28,199 nt of DNA from Oopsacas minuta (GCA_024704765.1 JAKMXF010000090.1:1-28199), one strand, 5' to 3'. Counted from the stretch's first letter, positions 1 to 10,839 are shown. The notes: a model not told the origin generated them from the sequence alone. Translations and numbers: made by a program.

Positions 1-450
1 AGCCAGATCTTGCTTCGCTGCAGCATCCCGAGGTTGCGTTGTGTCCCGAAGATGAGGAATCTGTGTACATCGTCTGCACCAGAGTCGTAGAGTAAGAACG
101 GCTCTCCCTTGGCTGTCTGCTGGTATACAGTTAGTAAAGCTAGCTTTGCTAGAGTGGTAGGCTGTACTGGCGCTGCAAGTACACTAGAACGTTGGCGTTG
201 TATTGTCTGCTTCAGGCTGTCCAGCTTGGGTAATTTAGCAGCAGTACCCTCTGATGCTGTCAGCAAACTCTCGCCCACTATGTGGTGTGCGCTATCCTCT
301 TGATACCCACCTCCTCTTGCAGCAGCTCACAGCCTGCTGGTCAAGCGCATGAGTTTGTTCAATCGTGCGCTTTACAATCTCTGTACCTTTGGTGTGAAGT
401 CTTGCCCTTCATTTTCTTCTTAAATCCACTGCCATGCCCCCCATCTCTAA
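1..450 (-). pseudogene. FLYWCH-MULE transposase fragment, runs off left edge
   Basis: Read on the minus strand, this stretch encodes the N-terminal part of a Mutator-like (MULE) transposase. A remnant of the FLYWCH zinc-finger end (RARLHTKGTE followed by a THALD-like HTHxxD motif, about 350-415) is followed by the usual linker ending LPKLDSLKQTIQRQR (about 190-240). Then comes GEPFLLYDSG and the block that leads into the catalytic domain, FLIFGTQRNLGMLQRSKIW, cut by the window edge. These blocks occur in this order in animal FLYWCH/MULE proteins. At least two frameshifts (about 300-350) and a stop in the FLYWCH part show it is dead here. The segment is clearly more GC-rich than its neighbours. 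The catalytic DDE residues would lie outside the window. Family call is from recognised motifs; activity elsewhere in the genome is unknown. Confidence 0.7.
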
Positions 451-940
451 TTCTCCTCCTCCTCCTCTCCAATGCAGCTACTAAGGATTAAGGACAGATG
501 TCAAAATGTGGTAGCTGGCTGACTAAAACCTCCAACAACTAAATGTATGTCTTTATATTTTGTAAAATCTATGTTTATCTACTAGTATGTGTTGTTAATA
601 TCCCAGTGGCATGTAATGTACAGTATTTGTTGATTAAACTATAGAAGACCGCAATCCGAAAATGCAGGGTTAAGGAAATTAAATCAATCGTGGATAATCC
701 ACGGATCAAATGTTTCGGGATATATGTATCACCCAAAAATTCAGGTGTGTTTCGTATACGGTATGTCATGTATACAAGATCAATACATTTCGAATATATC
801 CGAAGGTTGGTGCTGGAGTTATGAAGGTATACAGAAGTATCGTCAACTCCAGCGGCAATTGGCCTCGTCACGTCACCAGTTTATAGTAAGCGACCCTTGA
901 ATTTCAAGAAAATATTGCGGTCGTTTGGAATTTTGAAATA
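451..940. other. No gene seen
   Basis: AT-rich DNA after the GC-rich MULE fragment. A 98-codon minus-strand reading frame (575-871) has no recognisable motif and no clear coding character, so it is not called as a gene. Confidence 0.5.
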
Positions 941-1074
941 CAGTAAATGCTCTGACTAGGATGGATGAAACGTCGTAAAAATGTTTCATCATGAACAGTA
1001 TTATATTGCTCATGAAGAAATATTTGTAGGAATCCTAAAATAACTTTCATCTATCCTAGTCAGAGCATTTTACT
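941..1074. mobile_element. MITE, Tc1/mariner type, 134 bp
   Basis: Terminal inverted repeats of about 29 bp face each other. The left arm is at 941-970 and contains TGCTCTGACTAGGAT; the right arm at 1045-1074 contains its complement ATCCTAGTCAGAGCA. The arms differ by one substitution and one indel. The element starts CAGTAAA after a TA (939-940) and ends before a TA (1075-1076), as expected for TA-targeting Tc1/mariner elements. It has no coding capacity. It was presumably moved by a transposase encoded elsewhere; the inverted repeats do not match the two Tc1-like elements in this window. Confidence 0.75.
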
Positions 1075-1860
1075 TATCTGGGAAACTATAAAAGTTTGAT
1101 CTTTGAAATTCATTATTGATACATTGAAATTCCTATATTATATCGAATCCTTATTGTTTCAAGAACAATTTAGGAGTAGTACTTACTCTAATTATAATTG
1201 ATGTTGAAATCGAGTACTTTATATATTTTCAACCCGTTAACTACTTTAAAATTTAATTTTAAATAATATTTAAAATTGACCAATCAAATAAGTACGACAT
1301 GTCTGTAGTGAAATATCGTGTAGCAAGATGTCGGACTTCCTAGTTCTTCACATAACAATTTGATATAATTAAGTTGAAATTCTGAGGCTCGACTATTGAG
1401 TGATCATTCATGACACACAAACGAGTCATCCCACTTTGATGATAAGTAATTCAGAATATTCTGTGTCAATAATTTAGAGGGGACAACTACTTCAGGAATC
1501 CTTTCTTCCAAATGATCGAGTACTGAGAACGCACATCGTGTGTATTCAGTGAAGAAGTTGGTGATTTGAGTCCGCCTTTATTATGATCATCGAGGTATGC
1601 ACTGGATACAGGATCATTTGAGTGCTATTCTGCATGCTTCACACTCAATATTCTTCAGTAAAGAACGAGATACGATCCAATAAACGACAATGAGAGGCAT
1701 AGTTTAGCTTAGAGTGAAAATTCTCAGGTCAGCCAGGACAAATGCTATTGAAAATCAATATTCTGTGAAGTATAATGATGCAGACAAACACATATAAACA
1801 CATAATTTCCCCATCAATCATAATATATTAACGAATCTCGATTACCTTCCTTATTTTAGA
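1075..1860. other. No gene seen
   Basis: AT-rich sequence without a convincing open frame, splice-site pair or repeat structure. Confidence 0.5.
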
Positions 1861-1990
1861 TAAGGGGTCGGCAAACCTTTTAGGTTGAGGACTGCATTCA
1901 CGATTTCAAGAATTTCATCGGGACATTAAATTTCAAAATTGTATCTCATCGTTGCAGGCCATAGAAAGCTGAAATTAATGCCATGTACAG
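1861..1990. mobile_element. hAT-like terminal fragment
   Basis: The start, AGGGGTCGGCAAACCTTTT, closely resembles the terminal inverted repeat of hAT/Charlie-type elements (CAGGGGTCGGCAAAC...). It is followed by a 'gaggactgcattcacgatttcaa' type tail that is also common in such elements. No matching inverted end was found nearby, so this is one end only, or the other end has decayed. A hAT transposase remnant is present elsewhere in the window (27296-27984), but a link between the two is only a guess. Confidence 0.4.
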
Positions 1991-2288
1991 TAAACTTTAG
2001 CTAAAAACGGAATGCTAGGTACCTCAGTTTAATTTCGTTATTTTCTTGTCTAACATGTTCTGACATTCTCCATTCCTTTAATGTGGAATATCTCACTGGA
2101 AAATATGATATTTTGAAATTTTACCTTATTTTCAATTGTATTTTTAACTCATGGTGACCAATATTAATAAATTATTAATCCAATGGTAGCATTTTAGTTA
2201 AATAGTCTTAAAATCAAGCTAAACTATTCAAATTCGACTCGTGATTGATTGTTTACAACTAATTTACTATAGACAAATATATTCATTA

Positions 2289-2504
2289 CCGTAAACTGGG
2301 GCTACTTTGGACCACTGGGTTTGCTTTAGCCCATATTTCAAAGCTCCAAAGAAACTAGATTGGATTCAGCATTGTACTTGAAAATAACTTTCCAAATTTT
2401 TAACGAATTTTCAAATATCGGTAGACAATTTCGAAGACAAATACAATATCTATTCAATAAGTAAGAAATTTCAATATTTGGGCCAAAGTAGCCCGAGTTT
2501 ACGG
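2289..2504. mobile_element. MITE, 216 bp, TA target duplication
   Basis: Near-perfect terminal inverted repeats of about 22 bp. The left arm begins CCGTAAACTGGGGCTACTTT; the right arm read inward is the same except for one base (C for G at position 10). A TA flanks each end (2287-2288 and 2505-2506). The interior is AT-rich and non-coding. Terminus and TA duplication fit a Tc1/mariner-type non-autonomous element; the parent family cannot be named. Confidence 0.75.
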
Positions 2505-2507
2505 TAA

Positions 2508-2927
2508 CATACATTAAAGCTACTTGACTTTTTCACTGCCTAATCCTGAAAATCGTGTACAACAGGTTAAGCAATGATTGTGAGCTAATTGCTCTAAATG
2601 ATTAATTATAGATTTATGGCAGCAATTACGATTGTCTATGGTCTGAAGTGAAGCGGATAAAAAAAAGCAAAACCTTACTAAATGACATTCCAACTTAAGA
2701 CTAAATATTTTAAAGTTATTAACAACATCAGAACAACATATATAATCTCAACATAATAGAATTATCATGGGTATGGAGGGGGTAAAACTGTTGAAATGTT
2801 AATACTCCAATTTTCGGGGAAAATGTATTGATTTAATATATCGTAGTTAAACCAATCCATAAAGACTCGATATACATTCAAAATGGACATGGTATTTTGA
2901 ATGTGCAATTGCAATTTGACATTATCT
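2508..2927. other. 3' flank of the myotubularin gene
   Basis: No gene is seen. A short hairpin with perfect 11-bp arms (ACATTCAAAAT at 2874-2884, complement at 2894-2904) lies about 24 nt downstream of the myotubularin stop codon and would fall in its 3' UTR. No AATAAA was seen on the minus strand close to the stop. Confidence 0.4.
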
Positions 2928-4865
2928 TCAGTACTTACTCAACCTGTTATTCTTACATTGGCTACATATTAGAATAAGGCTCTTTAAATAATGGAGAGAG
3001 GAATCAATTGTTAAACATTTGAGACAGTATATATTTCCACAGAGTAGACATGGATATCTAGGATCCCCCTGGAAATATAGAAAATTATTACAATTACAAA
3101 AAATAGTATTAGAGAGACTCTGATGTAAAATAACAGGTAGATTCATTCTCAATCTAATCTGGCTAGACCTTACTTTATACACTTCCTCCAATTGTTTTAC
3201 AAAAGGAGGATTCCAAAGATTATTCAAACTTTCTAACTGATTGATCTCTTTTGTTAAATATATTATGTAATCGGCTAGCAGTTTGTTTTGTATATTTAAG
3301 CTGGAAAGTGTCTCAGCAGGAACTTCAGTCGGGTTTTTATAACAACAATACTGACAGTATAGTTTACTCCAGATTCTGAGATAGCATTGTTCTATACGGA
3401 TCTTTAAACACTTTACATTAGATGATCTAGCCTGATCGAAAGAAGGATTCCTGTAAATTTCTACATGAGAGTACAACTGCCCCCAAAGAGAGTTGGTACG
3501 AAATGGAAGAAATAGCTCAAAACGGTGTTTATCACTTTCCGAAATAAATGTCCCATATTTACAGCGATAAACTTCATTAGCTATAAATAATAGGAGGGAC
3601 TCCCCAAATTCGAAAAGAGTTGGAAATTGCACAATAATTTGCCAAACTGCATCCAAAAATTGTATGAAGATTGGTGAATAATCCTTAGTATCACCTTGGA
3701 TATGTGCGCAGCGTTTTGTGAAAGGATGACCAAATGATATCCAATCTTTTTCTATAAGGATGATGAATCCGTGGATTGTTCGATAAAAAGGTTCAACCAA
3801 TATCTGGGTTATGGAAGAGACCTGAGAAGTTCGGTCCCACCCGTCCGAACAGTGTACTAATACATTTGCCTTTTCGATTACTAATGCGTGTCCACACAAT
3901 TGAGAGGCCTCAAGAAGTTTCCTTATTAAGGATAACCATTCACAATTCTCTAATAGCGGAGATTGTTCATACTCCTTAAAGTCGTAACGGTGAAGTACTT
4001 CTTGAAAATTCTTGAAACTATCGCGTACAACATGTATGTTTGGAATGTGTCCCCAAACAAATTTAACATTTGGATAAAAATCCAAACACTCATAACCTTT
4101 GCCAGCGGCCCTCTGAGCAATAGCATTAATAGTGGGTCGAAGGTCAACTACATACATATATGAACAATTATCATTGCAATCTCGAATGCAACGAATTAGC
4201 TCCTCATCTTGTATACTACGTTTTGAAATAAACCTTAAAGGTTGACTACTCCTGCAAAGAGCTGTTCCATAGAGGTCATGAAAATATGTAAGGGTAGGGA
4301 GTCTGGCCTTAGAACGAAACCCTGCACTTTCGTGGATCAAATTTCGAATTATTGCTTCTTTTGGAAAGCTAAGGTACCGAGGATAAGTCTCGCATAATTC
4401 GAATCCCAAATTCAGATAAGAGATAGTCCAATGTCTGGTAGGTAGGCCCATACGAGCAAATTCAGACAAGGCTTCATAAGTATTCCAACCAATTTTAGGG
4501 GTAGTAAAGTCAAGCTTAAATTGCGGGCAAGAACTAAAAGCACTAAGTTCTTCAATGTTTCTAGGGTATACGAAATGTCTAAGTGTTTCGTAGAAAGATT
4601 GAGAATCTTGTTCGCTGGAAAATAATATCAGTAAAGAACGAAAATTCTTACATTTTATAGAGAGAGGAATACCTTTATGTGAGAGTTGGAGACGGACAAA
4701 ATCTAGAATGAATGAATATTCAATCCAAAGTTCATTATCATTAAAATCCTCTGAGAATATAATATGAGTAGTTGTTAAGGCTAATCTACCAGGTATATAT
4801 TTAAGTTTTTCATAAGGTGAAGAAATAAACACGCCATCAACACGTGAAATCTTGATAAATTCCAT
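2928..4865 (-). CDS. Myotubularin-related phosphatase, MTMR6/7/8 type, with FYVE finger
   Basis: A 645-aa protein in one uninterrupted frame. Family members remove the 3-phosphate from PI3P and PI(3,5)P2 on endosomal membranes. Residues about 1-100 form the PH-GRAM domain, whose start resembles MTMR6 (LTTTHIIFSE). Residues about 125-510 form the phosphatase domain, with the active-site loop HCSDGWDRTSQ at 338-348 (Cys339, Arg345), so it is predicted active. Other family blocks are RAAGKGYE (253-260) and LIEKDWISFGH (370-380). About 515-565 is a possible short coiled coil. The C-terminus (590-637) has four cysteine pairs spaced as in FYVE fingers (CxC-x13-CxxC-x4-CxxC-x16-CxxC), including CGNIYCLKC, but the basic R+HHCR motif that contacts PI3P is degenerate (DPRYPC). 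The chosen ATG begins the GRAM domain directly. The lack of introns, while neighbouring gene models have them, suggests intron loss or a retrocopy. The orthology call to MTMR6/7/8 is by recollected similarity. Confidence 0.95.
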   Translation of the reverse strand: MEFIKISRVDGVFISSPYEKLKYIPGRLALTTTHIIFSEDFNDNELWIEYSFILDFVRLQLSHKGIPLSIKCKNFRSLLILFSSEQDSQSFYETLRHFVYPRNIEELSAFSSCPQFKLDFTTPKIGWNTYEALSEFARMGLPTRHWTISYLNLGFELCETYPRYLSFPKEAIIRNLIHESAGFRSKARLPTLTYFHDLYGTALCRSSQPLRFISKRSIQDEELIRCIRDCNDNCSYMYVVDLRPTINAIAQRAAGKGYECLDFYPNVKFVWGHIPNIHVVRDSFKNFQEVLHRYDFKEYEQSPLLENCEWLSLIRKLLEASQLCGHALVIEKANVLVHCSDGWDRTSQVSSITQILVEPFYRTIHGFIILIEKDWISFGHPFTKRCAHIQGDTKDYSPIFIQFLDAVWQIIVQFPTLFEFGESLLLFIANEVYRCKYGTFISESDKHRFELFLPFRTNSLWGQLYSHVEIYRNPSFDQARSSNVKCLKIRIEQCYLRIWSKLYCQYCCYKNPTEVPAETLSSLNIQNKLLADYIIYLTKEINQLESLNNLWNPPFVKQLEEVYKVRSSQIRLRMNLPVILHQSLSNTIFCNCNNFLYFQGDPRYPCLLCGNIYCLKCLTIDSSLHYLKSLILICSQCKNNRLSKY

Positions 4866-6032
4866 ATATCGAAACTAATGAATAAATTATCCAATAAAAG
4901 TTAGATAAACTATATAACAATGAATTGATAATCGTAATAAAATCGGATACATATATAATTTAAGAGATATTCTTTAGAATTGTCCAAGGGTAATTGCCAT
5001 CCATTTAATGTGGACGGAATTGTAACAAATTAGGGTTCGCATATAATTATTTAGAAGGGAGTGTTTTAACTTTTTGGAAAGCATAGCCATGCCCAAACTG
5101 AATTGAATAGTAGACTAGATTAGTCGGAAGATACCTCAATTAAAATAGATAGAGTCATTAAAAGGAATATGGCATCGAGTTTCACACTGACTTTAATATC
5201 ACTAGCGCGCTTCGCTTGCTAGGAAAGCTGCGCAACAGCTAAGTGCCTCAGGTTATCGTAAGTATTAAATAGCTAAATATCTTGATTGTTTGGGTCGCTG
5301 CACGATCTGCTATTATATCGGCACTACGTGCCTCGAGCAAAACTTTTGGTAATAATTTATACATGGTCAATCCAATTTCCATTTAATTGCCTTCTGTCAT
5401 AATATTGCATGTCTTACGTGCTTAGGTTGGGAATTTTGGCACTTGTGGTTCTAAGATAATAAATTTCTCAAAACATTGAAATTCAGGAAATTTGGTCCAT
5501 TTGTACAGTAATGATGACGTCACAATGTCCGATTTTCTACACAATTTGGTGAAAAATGATGTCCATTCATGGCTGGAGATGTGAAAAACTAGAATTGTGT
5601 AGTTTAGGGGTGGTTTATCTCGGTCAATAAAATACTGAAAATCGCTTCAATCGATGATAAGTATCATACCAGCGCCGACACCAACTATTTTCGCTAATTT
5701 CTCCTAAACTATACAAGAATGGTTATCGAATAATGTTATTCACTGACATGAACCCCAAACTACTGAATATCAAAGTTTTCAGAAATCTAGACATGATGGA
5801 ACTACATTTTTCATCAAAATTGGACCAAAACAGGACCAAAAGCACAAAAATAGGGAAAATTGCAAAAAATATATTGTGGTACTACTAAATCTTCATGGAT
5901 TTCAATAAATTGTACATGATGAATCAATGACTCATACATAACATAAAAAGTAGTAAGTGAGGTTTATTGTTTTACGAAAGGGGCAACTGATGCGCCTTGT
6001 TTGTTTATACATGTATACAATACATAAATATA
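4866..6032. other. No gene seen; upstream of myotubularin gene
   Basis: This holds the presumed 5' flank and promoter of the minus-strand myotubularin gene, but no convincing promoter element can be named. Small landmarks are a GC-rich inverted motif CTAGCGCGCTTCGCTTGCTAG-like hairpin near 5202-5222 and one perfect TGACGTCA octamer at 5515-5522. Some of 5500-5900 looks like an old repeat, but no ends could be defined. Confidence 0.4.
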
Positions 6033-7352
6033 CAGTCTGTTACATAATTATTTAAAATGGAGATGTTTTGTTACAAAACCTCAGTACTTTGTCTTATTTC
6101 ACTCAGGCTACTTGCGTTTCGCATGTCCATAATGGTTTAATGATATATTTTGCTAAATTCCCTGAACCAAGTCATCTTATTTTTCCGGAAATTTTACTCT
6201 TTAATATTAATTATGACCTCCATTACTATTAATTACCCTAATTATTTCCCTACTTGACAATTAGCTCTGAAAATGACTCAATACAATGAGAGGGAAATTG
6301 TGAAGACACTTCTACAATCCAGAAAGCTTTTGCCCAGGAAATATCTGTTAATTATGGAATTTCCTTAGGTACAGTTTACAATGTTAAACGCCGATTAGAT
6401 GAAGGAGTACCGCTATCTCACCAAAAGGGCGTAGGGAGGCCCAATAGCTTGCGATCTTCCATCAAATTGTCTATTCTTTACCAGGTATGATGTAAACCAT
6501 ACCTCTCTTTGCGAACATTAGCAAGTCGTACAGGTAATAAGGCTTCTTATCAGACTGTCCGGAGAGTATGAAGGACGAATTTTACAACAAATCTTACCCT
6601 GTTCAGATGTCTATGCTGAGTGAAAAAATCGCATGTACAGGATAGAATGGGCAAAAAAGTACAAATACCCGAAGACACAATGGGCCCAAACAATATTTCT
6701 TGACGAGATGTCAATCTGGCTCTCAAGGGGAAGATTAAGGATGTGGACAAAATCCAACAAAAAAAGGATCGCCCCAACAACGAAGCATGTCATAAAGATA
6801 CACGTGTGGGCTGCATTCTCATCTATGGGTACATTCACATTGTGCGTTATGACTAACAATATAAACAGTGAAACGTTTTTAGATATAATGGAAGGATATT
6901 TGATTACTCAGTCACAGGTATATCATGAAAGTCACTGGCGATTACTGATGGATAATGATCCAAAACACACCTCGCAAAAGGTCCGCACCTGGTTGGCACA
7001 AAATGTACCAAATCAGATTCCATGGCCTTCACAAAGTCCAGATCTTAACCTCATTGAAAATTTATTCCCATGGGTGAAGCAAGAGATACTTAAGCTAGGT
7101 CCAAGGACAATTCCAAAACTGAAACTCAATTTAGAAGGGGTCTGGAATCGTATTCAACCAGATTTTCTCAAACCTTACTGGAAATCAATGCCCAGAAGAT
7201 GCCAACTAGTAGTAGAGGGGAACGGATATCCTATTAATTATTAAGATCTATTACTTCACTCTCAATTTGGAGCATATATGGCAATGTATACTGTAACTCT
7301 AATAATTTTCGGCTTAAGTAGCTATTCTAAATAAATAAGTATGTCCAAATTG
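6033..7352 (+). mobile_element. Tc1-like DD34E element, about 1.32 kb, decayed
   Basis: The left end CAGTCTGTTACATAATTATT follows a TA (6031-6032). The right end, read inward from about 7352, is CAATTTGGACATACTTATTT, which shares the ACATA-TTATTT core. The size and a single internal transposase frame fit a Tc1-type element. The right TA is lost and the right boundary is approximate. Confidence 0.65.
6273..7244 (+). pseudogene. Tc1-type transposase, broken N-terminal half
   Basis: The C-terminal catalytic domain is open from 6633 to 7244 (203 aa). It carries the Tc1 signature: FLDEMSIW (first Asp, residue 24 of this frame), DNDPKHTS (second Asp, residue 107) and PDLNLIENL (Glu, residue 142), with exactly 34 residues between the second Asp and the Glu. 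WPSQSPDLN is a textbook Tc1 block. The N-terminal paired-like DNA-binding part (6273-6632) can still be read as helix-turn-helix sequence (GTVYNVKRRL, GRPNSL), but only by changing frame and crossing stops. So the catalytic triad survives while the gene as a whole is dead. The protein would have cut and pasted its own element at TA dinucleotides in the nucleus. Confidence 0.85.
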
Positions 7353-7738
7353 ATCGAAGAACCTGGAACACCCCATGGCTGAAGTGCACTATGGCTGATC
7401 CTAACTACCAATAACTCATGTAATTACCAAATAGGTAATATATTTGATATGAAACATCTAAAGATTATTGCGCAATCTTGATATGACTATAAATGGGCAT
7501 ATTCAGGATTACTGCACAAATGTTCGAGATATAATTTCAATAAGTATCATCTGGGATAGGATGTTGGGTAGGTATTACAAATCAGTTAGCATGATTTGAC
7601 TATAATTGTAACAATTATAGAGTCCTAAGTGAATATTGACATACAAGGGAAATACATCATTTTAGCGATAACCCAAGAACTAGCAAACTATATAATGACA
7701 TTGTAATTTTATGTCAATCAATAAATAAGTTATATGTA
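7353..7738. other. No gene seen between two Tc1-like elements
   Basis: AT-rich spacer between the end of the plus-strand Tc1-like element and the start of the minus-strand one. No coding or repeat structure was recognised. Confidence 0.5.
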
Positions 7739-9079
7739 CAGTATTTTCAGAAATTATTGAAAGTATTTTTAATTAAGTAGATCAATTGGTTGTTAATATG
7801 TATTGAATTGTTCATATATCATGGGGTAAGATTAGCTTAGTTACCACATAAGATACAGTCAAATGAATCAAACAGCTTAATATTAAATTTTCCTACGCAT
7901 ATTCTTTAGGCATTCTGAAATTCTCTGGTCCATTGATAGGCAAAAATGTCTCAAAAAATAGGATCAAACGTTTCCTATATCTCTAAAATCGCTTCCCTTA
8001 GTTCACCAACCGTTCTAATAGAACGCTTTAATAGTCTCTTCTATAAAACTGTCCAAACATTCTCTATTGGTGCCAAATCAGGGCTGTTAGGGGGCCAATC
8101 AATATATTCGGGAACAAAATCCATCTTCCAGGCCTTTGTCGCCTTCCCTTGTGTACTGGACTATTGTCGTCTTGTAGTACCCATTCATCTTCGAATAGTG
8201 CGTTTGCTTGTGTTATTAGTTGTCCATTTAGTGTGCCAATGTAACCCATCTGATTGAAATTTTCCGTAAAAATTGAGAGCGGCATTGCCCTAGAAATTCC
8301 ATCCCATAAATGAAATTTTGGTGGCTGTTTGAATAATGGGAGGAAATAGGCTGTCCAGTTTTTGTCCATACTTTTACTGTATCAGAATCAAGCTACACTG
8401 AGCACTCGTTGGTAAAGACCGATGGGCTCCAATCGAATCCCTTCATGCTCTTGCACCATGCATTTCTCTTGGCCAAAATGATCGTCGATTATGGCTGTGA
8501 CTCTAACAACTGATGAGTAATGAAGGTTCCGCCGCTTCATCTCAGTATGTAAAGTCCTCATTGCAACTTCCGCTGTCAATTTTGGGACTATTTCGCTCAG
8601 TGTTATCCTGGGATGAGCCTTGACCAAATTTACAATCCTCCTTTTGTCATTTGCTCGAATTTTCCTAGGCCTTTCTGCTCCACTTCCATTTTGAATGCTC
8701 AAATTGATATATTTTCTTGAGTACCCGGTACACAGTTCGCTCTGGAATCTTATTTTTCCTGGAGATATTACTTGCTTGAGTTATCCGGCTTCATATAATG
8801 TTTCAATCTTGTTTCTCTGCATTTCTTGGAATTTCATTCTGAGAAAGGAAATTTTGATAGATGTCGGAAGTCAGAATAGGGGGACTAAAACCGCATTGCA
8901 ATAATATGGTATCCAATACAATACATTTTCAAAAATTTCACGATGTGAAATGTAATCTTATTGGTATCCAATTTTTTCTCCAAATTGTGGTTGAACAGTA
9001 ATCAATTCGAATAAATAGCTGCTGATATTTAGCTCCAAACAGTCTATTAAATTACTGACAATAAGTTCTGAAAATACTG
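7739..9079 (-). mobile_element. Tc1-like element with matching TIRs and TA duplication, 1341 bp
   Basis: The left end CAGTATTTTCAGAAATTATT (7739-7758) and the right end read inward, CAGTATTTTCAGAACTTAT (9079 back to 9061), agree at all but one of 19 positions. Both are bounded by TA (7737-7738 and 9080-9081). The length is normal for a full Tc1-type element. It is a different family from the neighbour at 6033-7352, whose ends are unlike these. Confidence 0.8.
7940..8837 (-). pseudogene. Tc1-type transposase remnant
   Basis: The minus strand encodes, in order, the first helix-turn-helix of a Tc1-type transposase (IETLYEAG near 8790-8837), the linker and second helix-turn-helix (RKIRANDKRRIVNLVKAHPR, about 8610-8670), then the catalytic domain: LWDGISR, ANALFEDEWVLQDDNSPVHK (about 8150-8210, with the second Asp) and the APIENVW block near 8050-8070 with the Glu. 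The reading shifts frame at least three times and crosses stops, for example after IETLYEAG and near 8380, so the gene is dead. The blocks themselves are well conserved, which suggests fairly recent loss. Confidence 0.8.
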
Positions 9080-9419
9080 TACATACAGCTGAAACCGTAT
9101 TCCTGACCAATTCTGTGCAGAGAATATTGTCAGGAAAAATCGATTACTTATACTATGAAATTCCTATGAAAACAATTTTGGACCAAAATATGGTAAAAAA
9201 TCCAATAATTTACTTTGATGGAGATTGTAGGACAATGACTGCTTAGAGACATCGAACATTCTAGATAAATCCCCCAGGGTTTTGGGCTCAGTGGCCGTGG
9301 TTAGTGGAGAAAGACCTTAAGATACTTCTCGGGTACTGAGACGCTTCTCGTTTGCGGAGGGCATTGTTAGGTCAGAAAACAAATTCTGTTCAGAAAATAT
9401 CCAATTACGTCATTCTCAT
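9080..9419. other. No gene seen
   Basis: A patch near 9270-9370 is richer in GC, but it carries no recognisable motif or open frame. Confidence 0.4.
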
Positions 9420-10030
9420 GATAATTGTAGTCGCTGGTGCCCATACTATGTTAATCTCGTAGAAATTGGCATCACCGGTTACCACATTCTGTCGAGATAA
9501 TTTGTCAAAAGGTGTTGACCAGTGATATCAGTTTCTATTAACTAGCCAGTGTCAGAACCAGTTTCCCCAACTTCCATGGTTATCACACTTCCTAAGTTCG
9601 TGAGGATTGGGTTCACTGTTGATACCAGCCAGAAAGCCACATATTAAGGTAGGTAGTGAGTCAGTTATGATCGTACTGCTTGGTGTTACAGGTAACTAAA
9701 CTCAGTGAAGTTCATTGAAATTTGCATCACTGTTCGACCAGCTCCTATGTTCATAGAAATTGGAGAACCACTGCTAGTACAGCTGGTGACAACACTACTT
9801 CAAGTTAGTTGAAATTGGGATTACCTGTTACCACACTCCGTCAAGATCCTATCTTGACGGAATGTGGTAATAGATGATGCTCATTTCCACGAGCATTAAG
9901 TACTAGTGTAGCTAGTGACTCTAATCTCTATGAATTTCACCGAGTGTAGTAACCAGTCCATTTCAACCAACTTGACTTAGTGGTGTGACTAATTGTTTCA
10001 GATGTCGATGAATATACGAGTGAGTCTAAC
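9420..10030. repeat. Degenerate minisatellite with units in both orientations
   Basis: A loose unit recurs, for example GAAATTGGCATCACCGGTTA followed by CCACATTCTGTCGAGAT (from 9466) and GAAATTGGGATTACCTGTTA followed by CCACACTCCGTCAAGAT (from 9811). Other copies are partial (9520-9560, 9720-9770, 9930-9960), some inverted. The same family returns at 14284-14620. Unit length is hard to fix by eye, about 45-70 bp. No coding potential was seen. Confidence 0.6.
9828..9870. repeat. Near-perfect 20-bp hairpin with 3-nt loop
   Basis: The left arm TTACCACACTCCGTCAAGAT (9828-9847), loop CCT and right arm ATCTTGACGGAATGTGGTAA (9851-9870) pair at 19 of 20 positions. It sits inside the minisatellite and is most simply two units of it meeting head to head. 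Confidence 0.85.
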
Positions 10031-10827
10031 ATTGCAACAAGTGTTTTGATCGATGAGGGAGGTTACTTTGGAGGGGGGAGTTACGTTCTGAATCCTGTAT
10101 CTAAATCAAACTTTCACCTACTGACAAATTAGGTTAAATGAAAATTCATTTATTTTGTGGGCGAAATTGATTGAAAATATTGCCATTAATACTTCCAGAC
10201 ATCCGGGCATCTGTGCGAGGCACATCAGCCGGAATTGTGTAATTTGTGAATGCTTTTGGATTCCACTGTTCCTGTGTTTCTAGGAATATTCATTAGAAAA
10301 GCTCTGAGGTCAGATTTGAAATGCTTGGAAATTGTGGAAGATGGAGTGTTTGAGTGGGTCCTGGAACAATTTTCGGACAAAGGTCTGTCCCAAACTTTTA
10401 GAAAATATGTGTGTGAGTTTGTTTTGAGCACAATTATGTCATTTTTAGCCTGTTTCCGGGCAAAAACTGTTACACATTTGTTTACATTCAGTGCAATGTG
10501 AGATTGAATCAATAATTATTAGAGACAAGGAAACAACAAATAGTCAAGGTTTTTGTTCTTTGGGACTTTTGCAAATTTGTTTAACTAGAAAGCATGTGAT
10601 TGTAGAATCTGAAAGCGCTTTACCAAGTGTCAACTTCCTGCAGAAGACACTCGATTAGATACATGTTTGTCTTGAAGTTATATTAGTAACATTTTCAATC
10701 CATTTCGCCCTCTAAATCCTCAACGAAATATCATTTGGCAAAATAATTCAGGATTTGAACAGTACCTCCTCCTATAATGTACCCTATCTCTACGATAAAA
10801 AAATCTATTAAACTGTCAGACCCACTC
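10031..10827. other. No assignable gene; weak coding look at 10225-10512
   Basis: Both strands are open over 10225-10512 (95 codons minus, 83 plus). The minus reading has mixed-composition protein-like sequence (for example SKHFKSDLRAFLMNIPRNTG), but no family was recognised and no splice sites support it. The rest is AT-rich flank of the RAG1-like element. Confidence 0.3.
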
Positions 10828-10832
10828 GTATA

Positions 10833-10839
10833 CACAGTA
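10833..10839 (+). repeat. RSS-heptamer-like terminus CACAGTA (3' end of left copy)
   Basis: The outermost seven bases match six of seven positions of the V(D)J heptamer CACAGTG. The following 40 bp are strongly similar to the 3' end of the right copy (TTAAAATGGGAGTT, then AAAGAAT). Confidence 0.75.

Noticed and set aside
3776-4163. Short frames on both strands inside the myotubularin gene
   Set aside because: They overlap an intact conserved coding frame and have no motif of their own.
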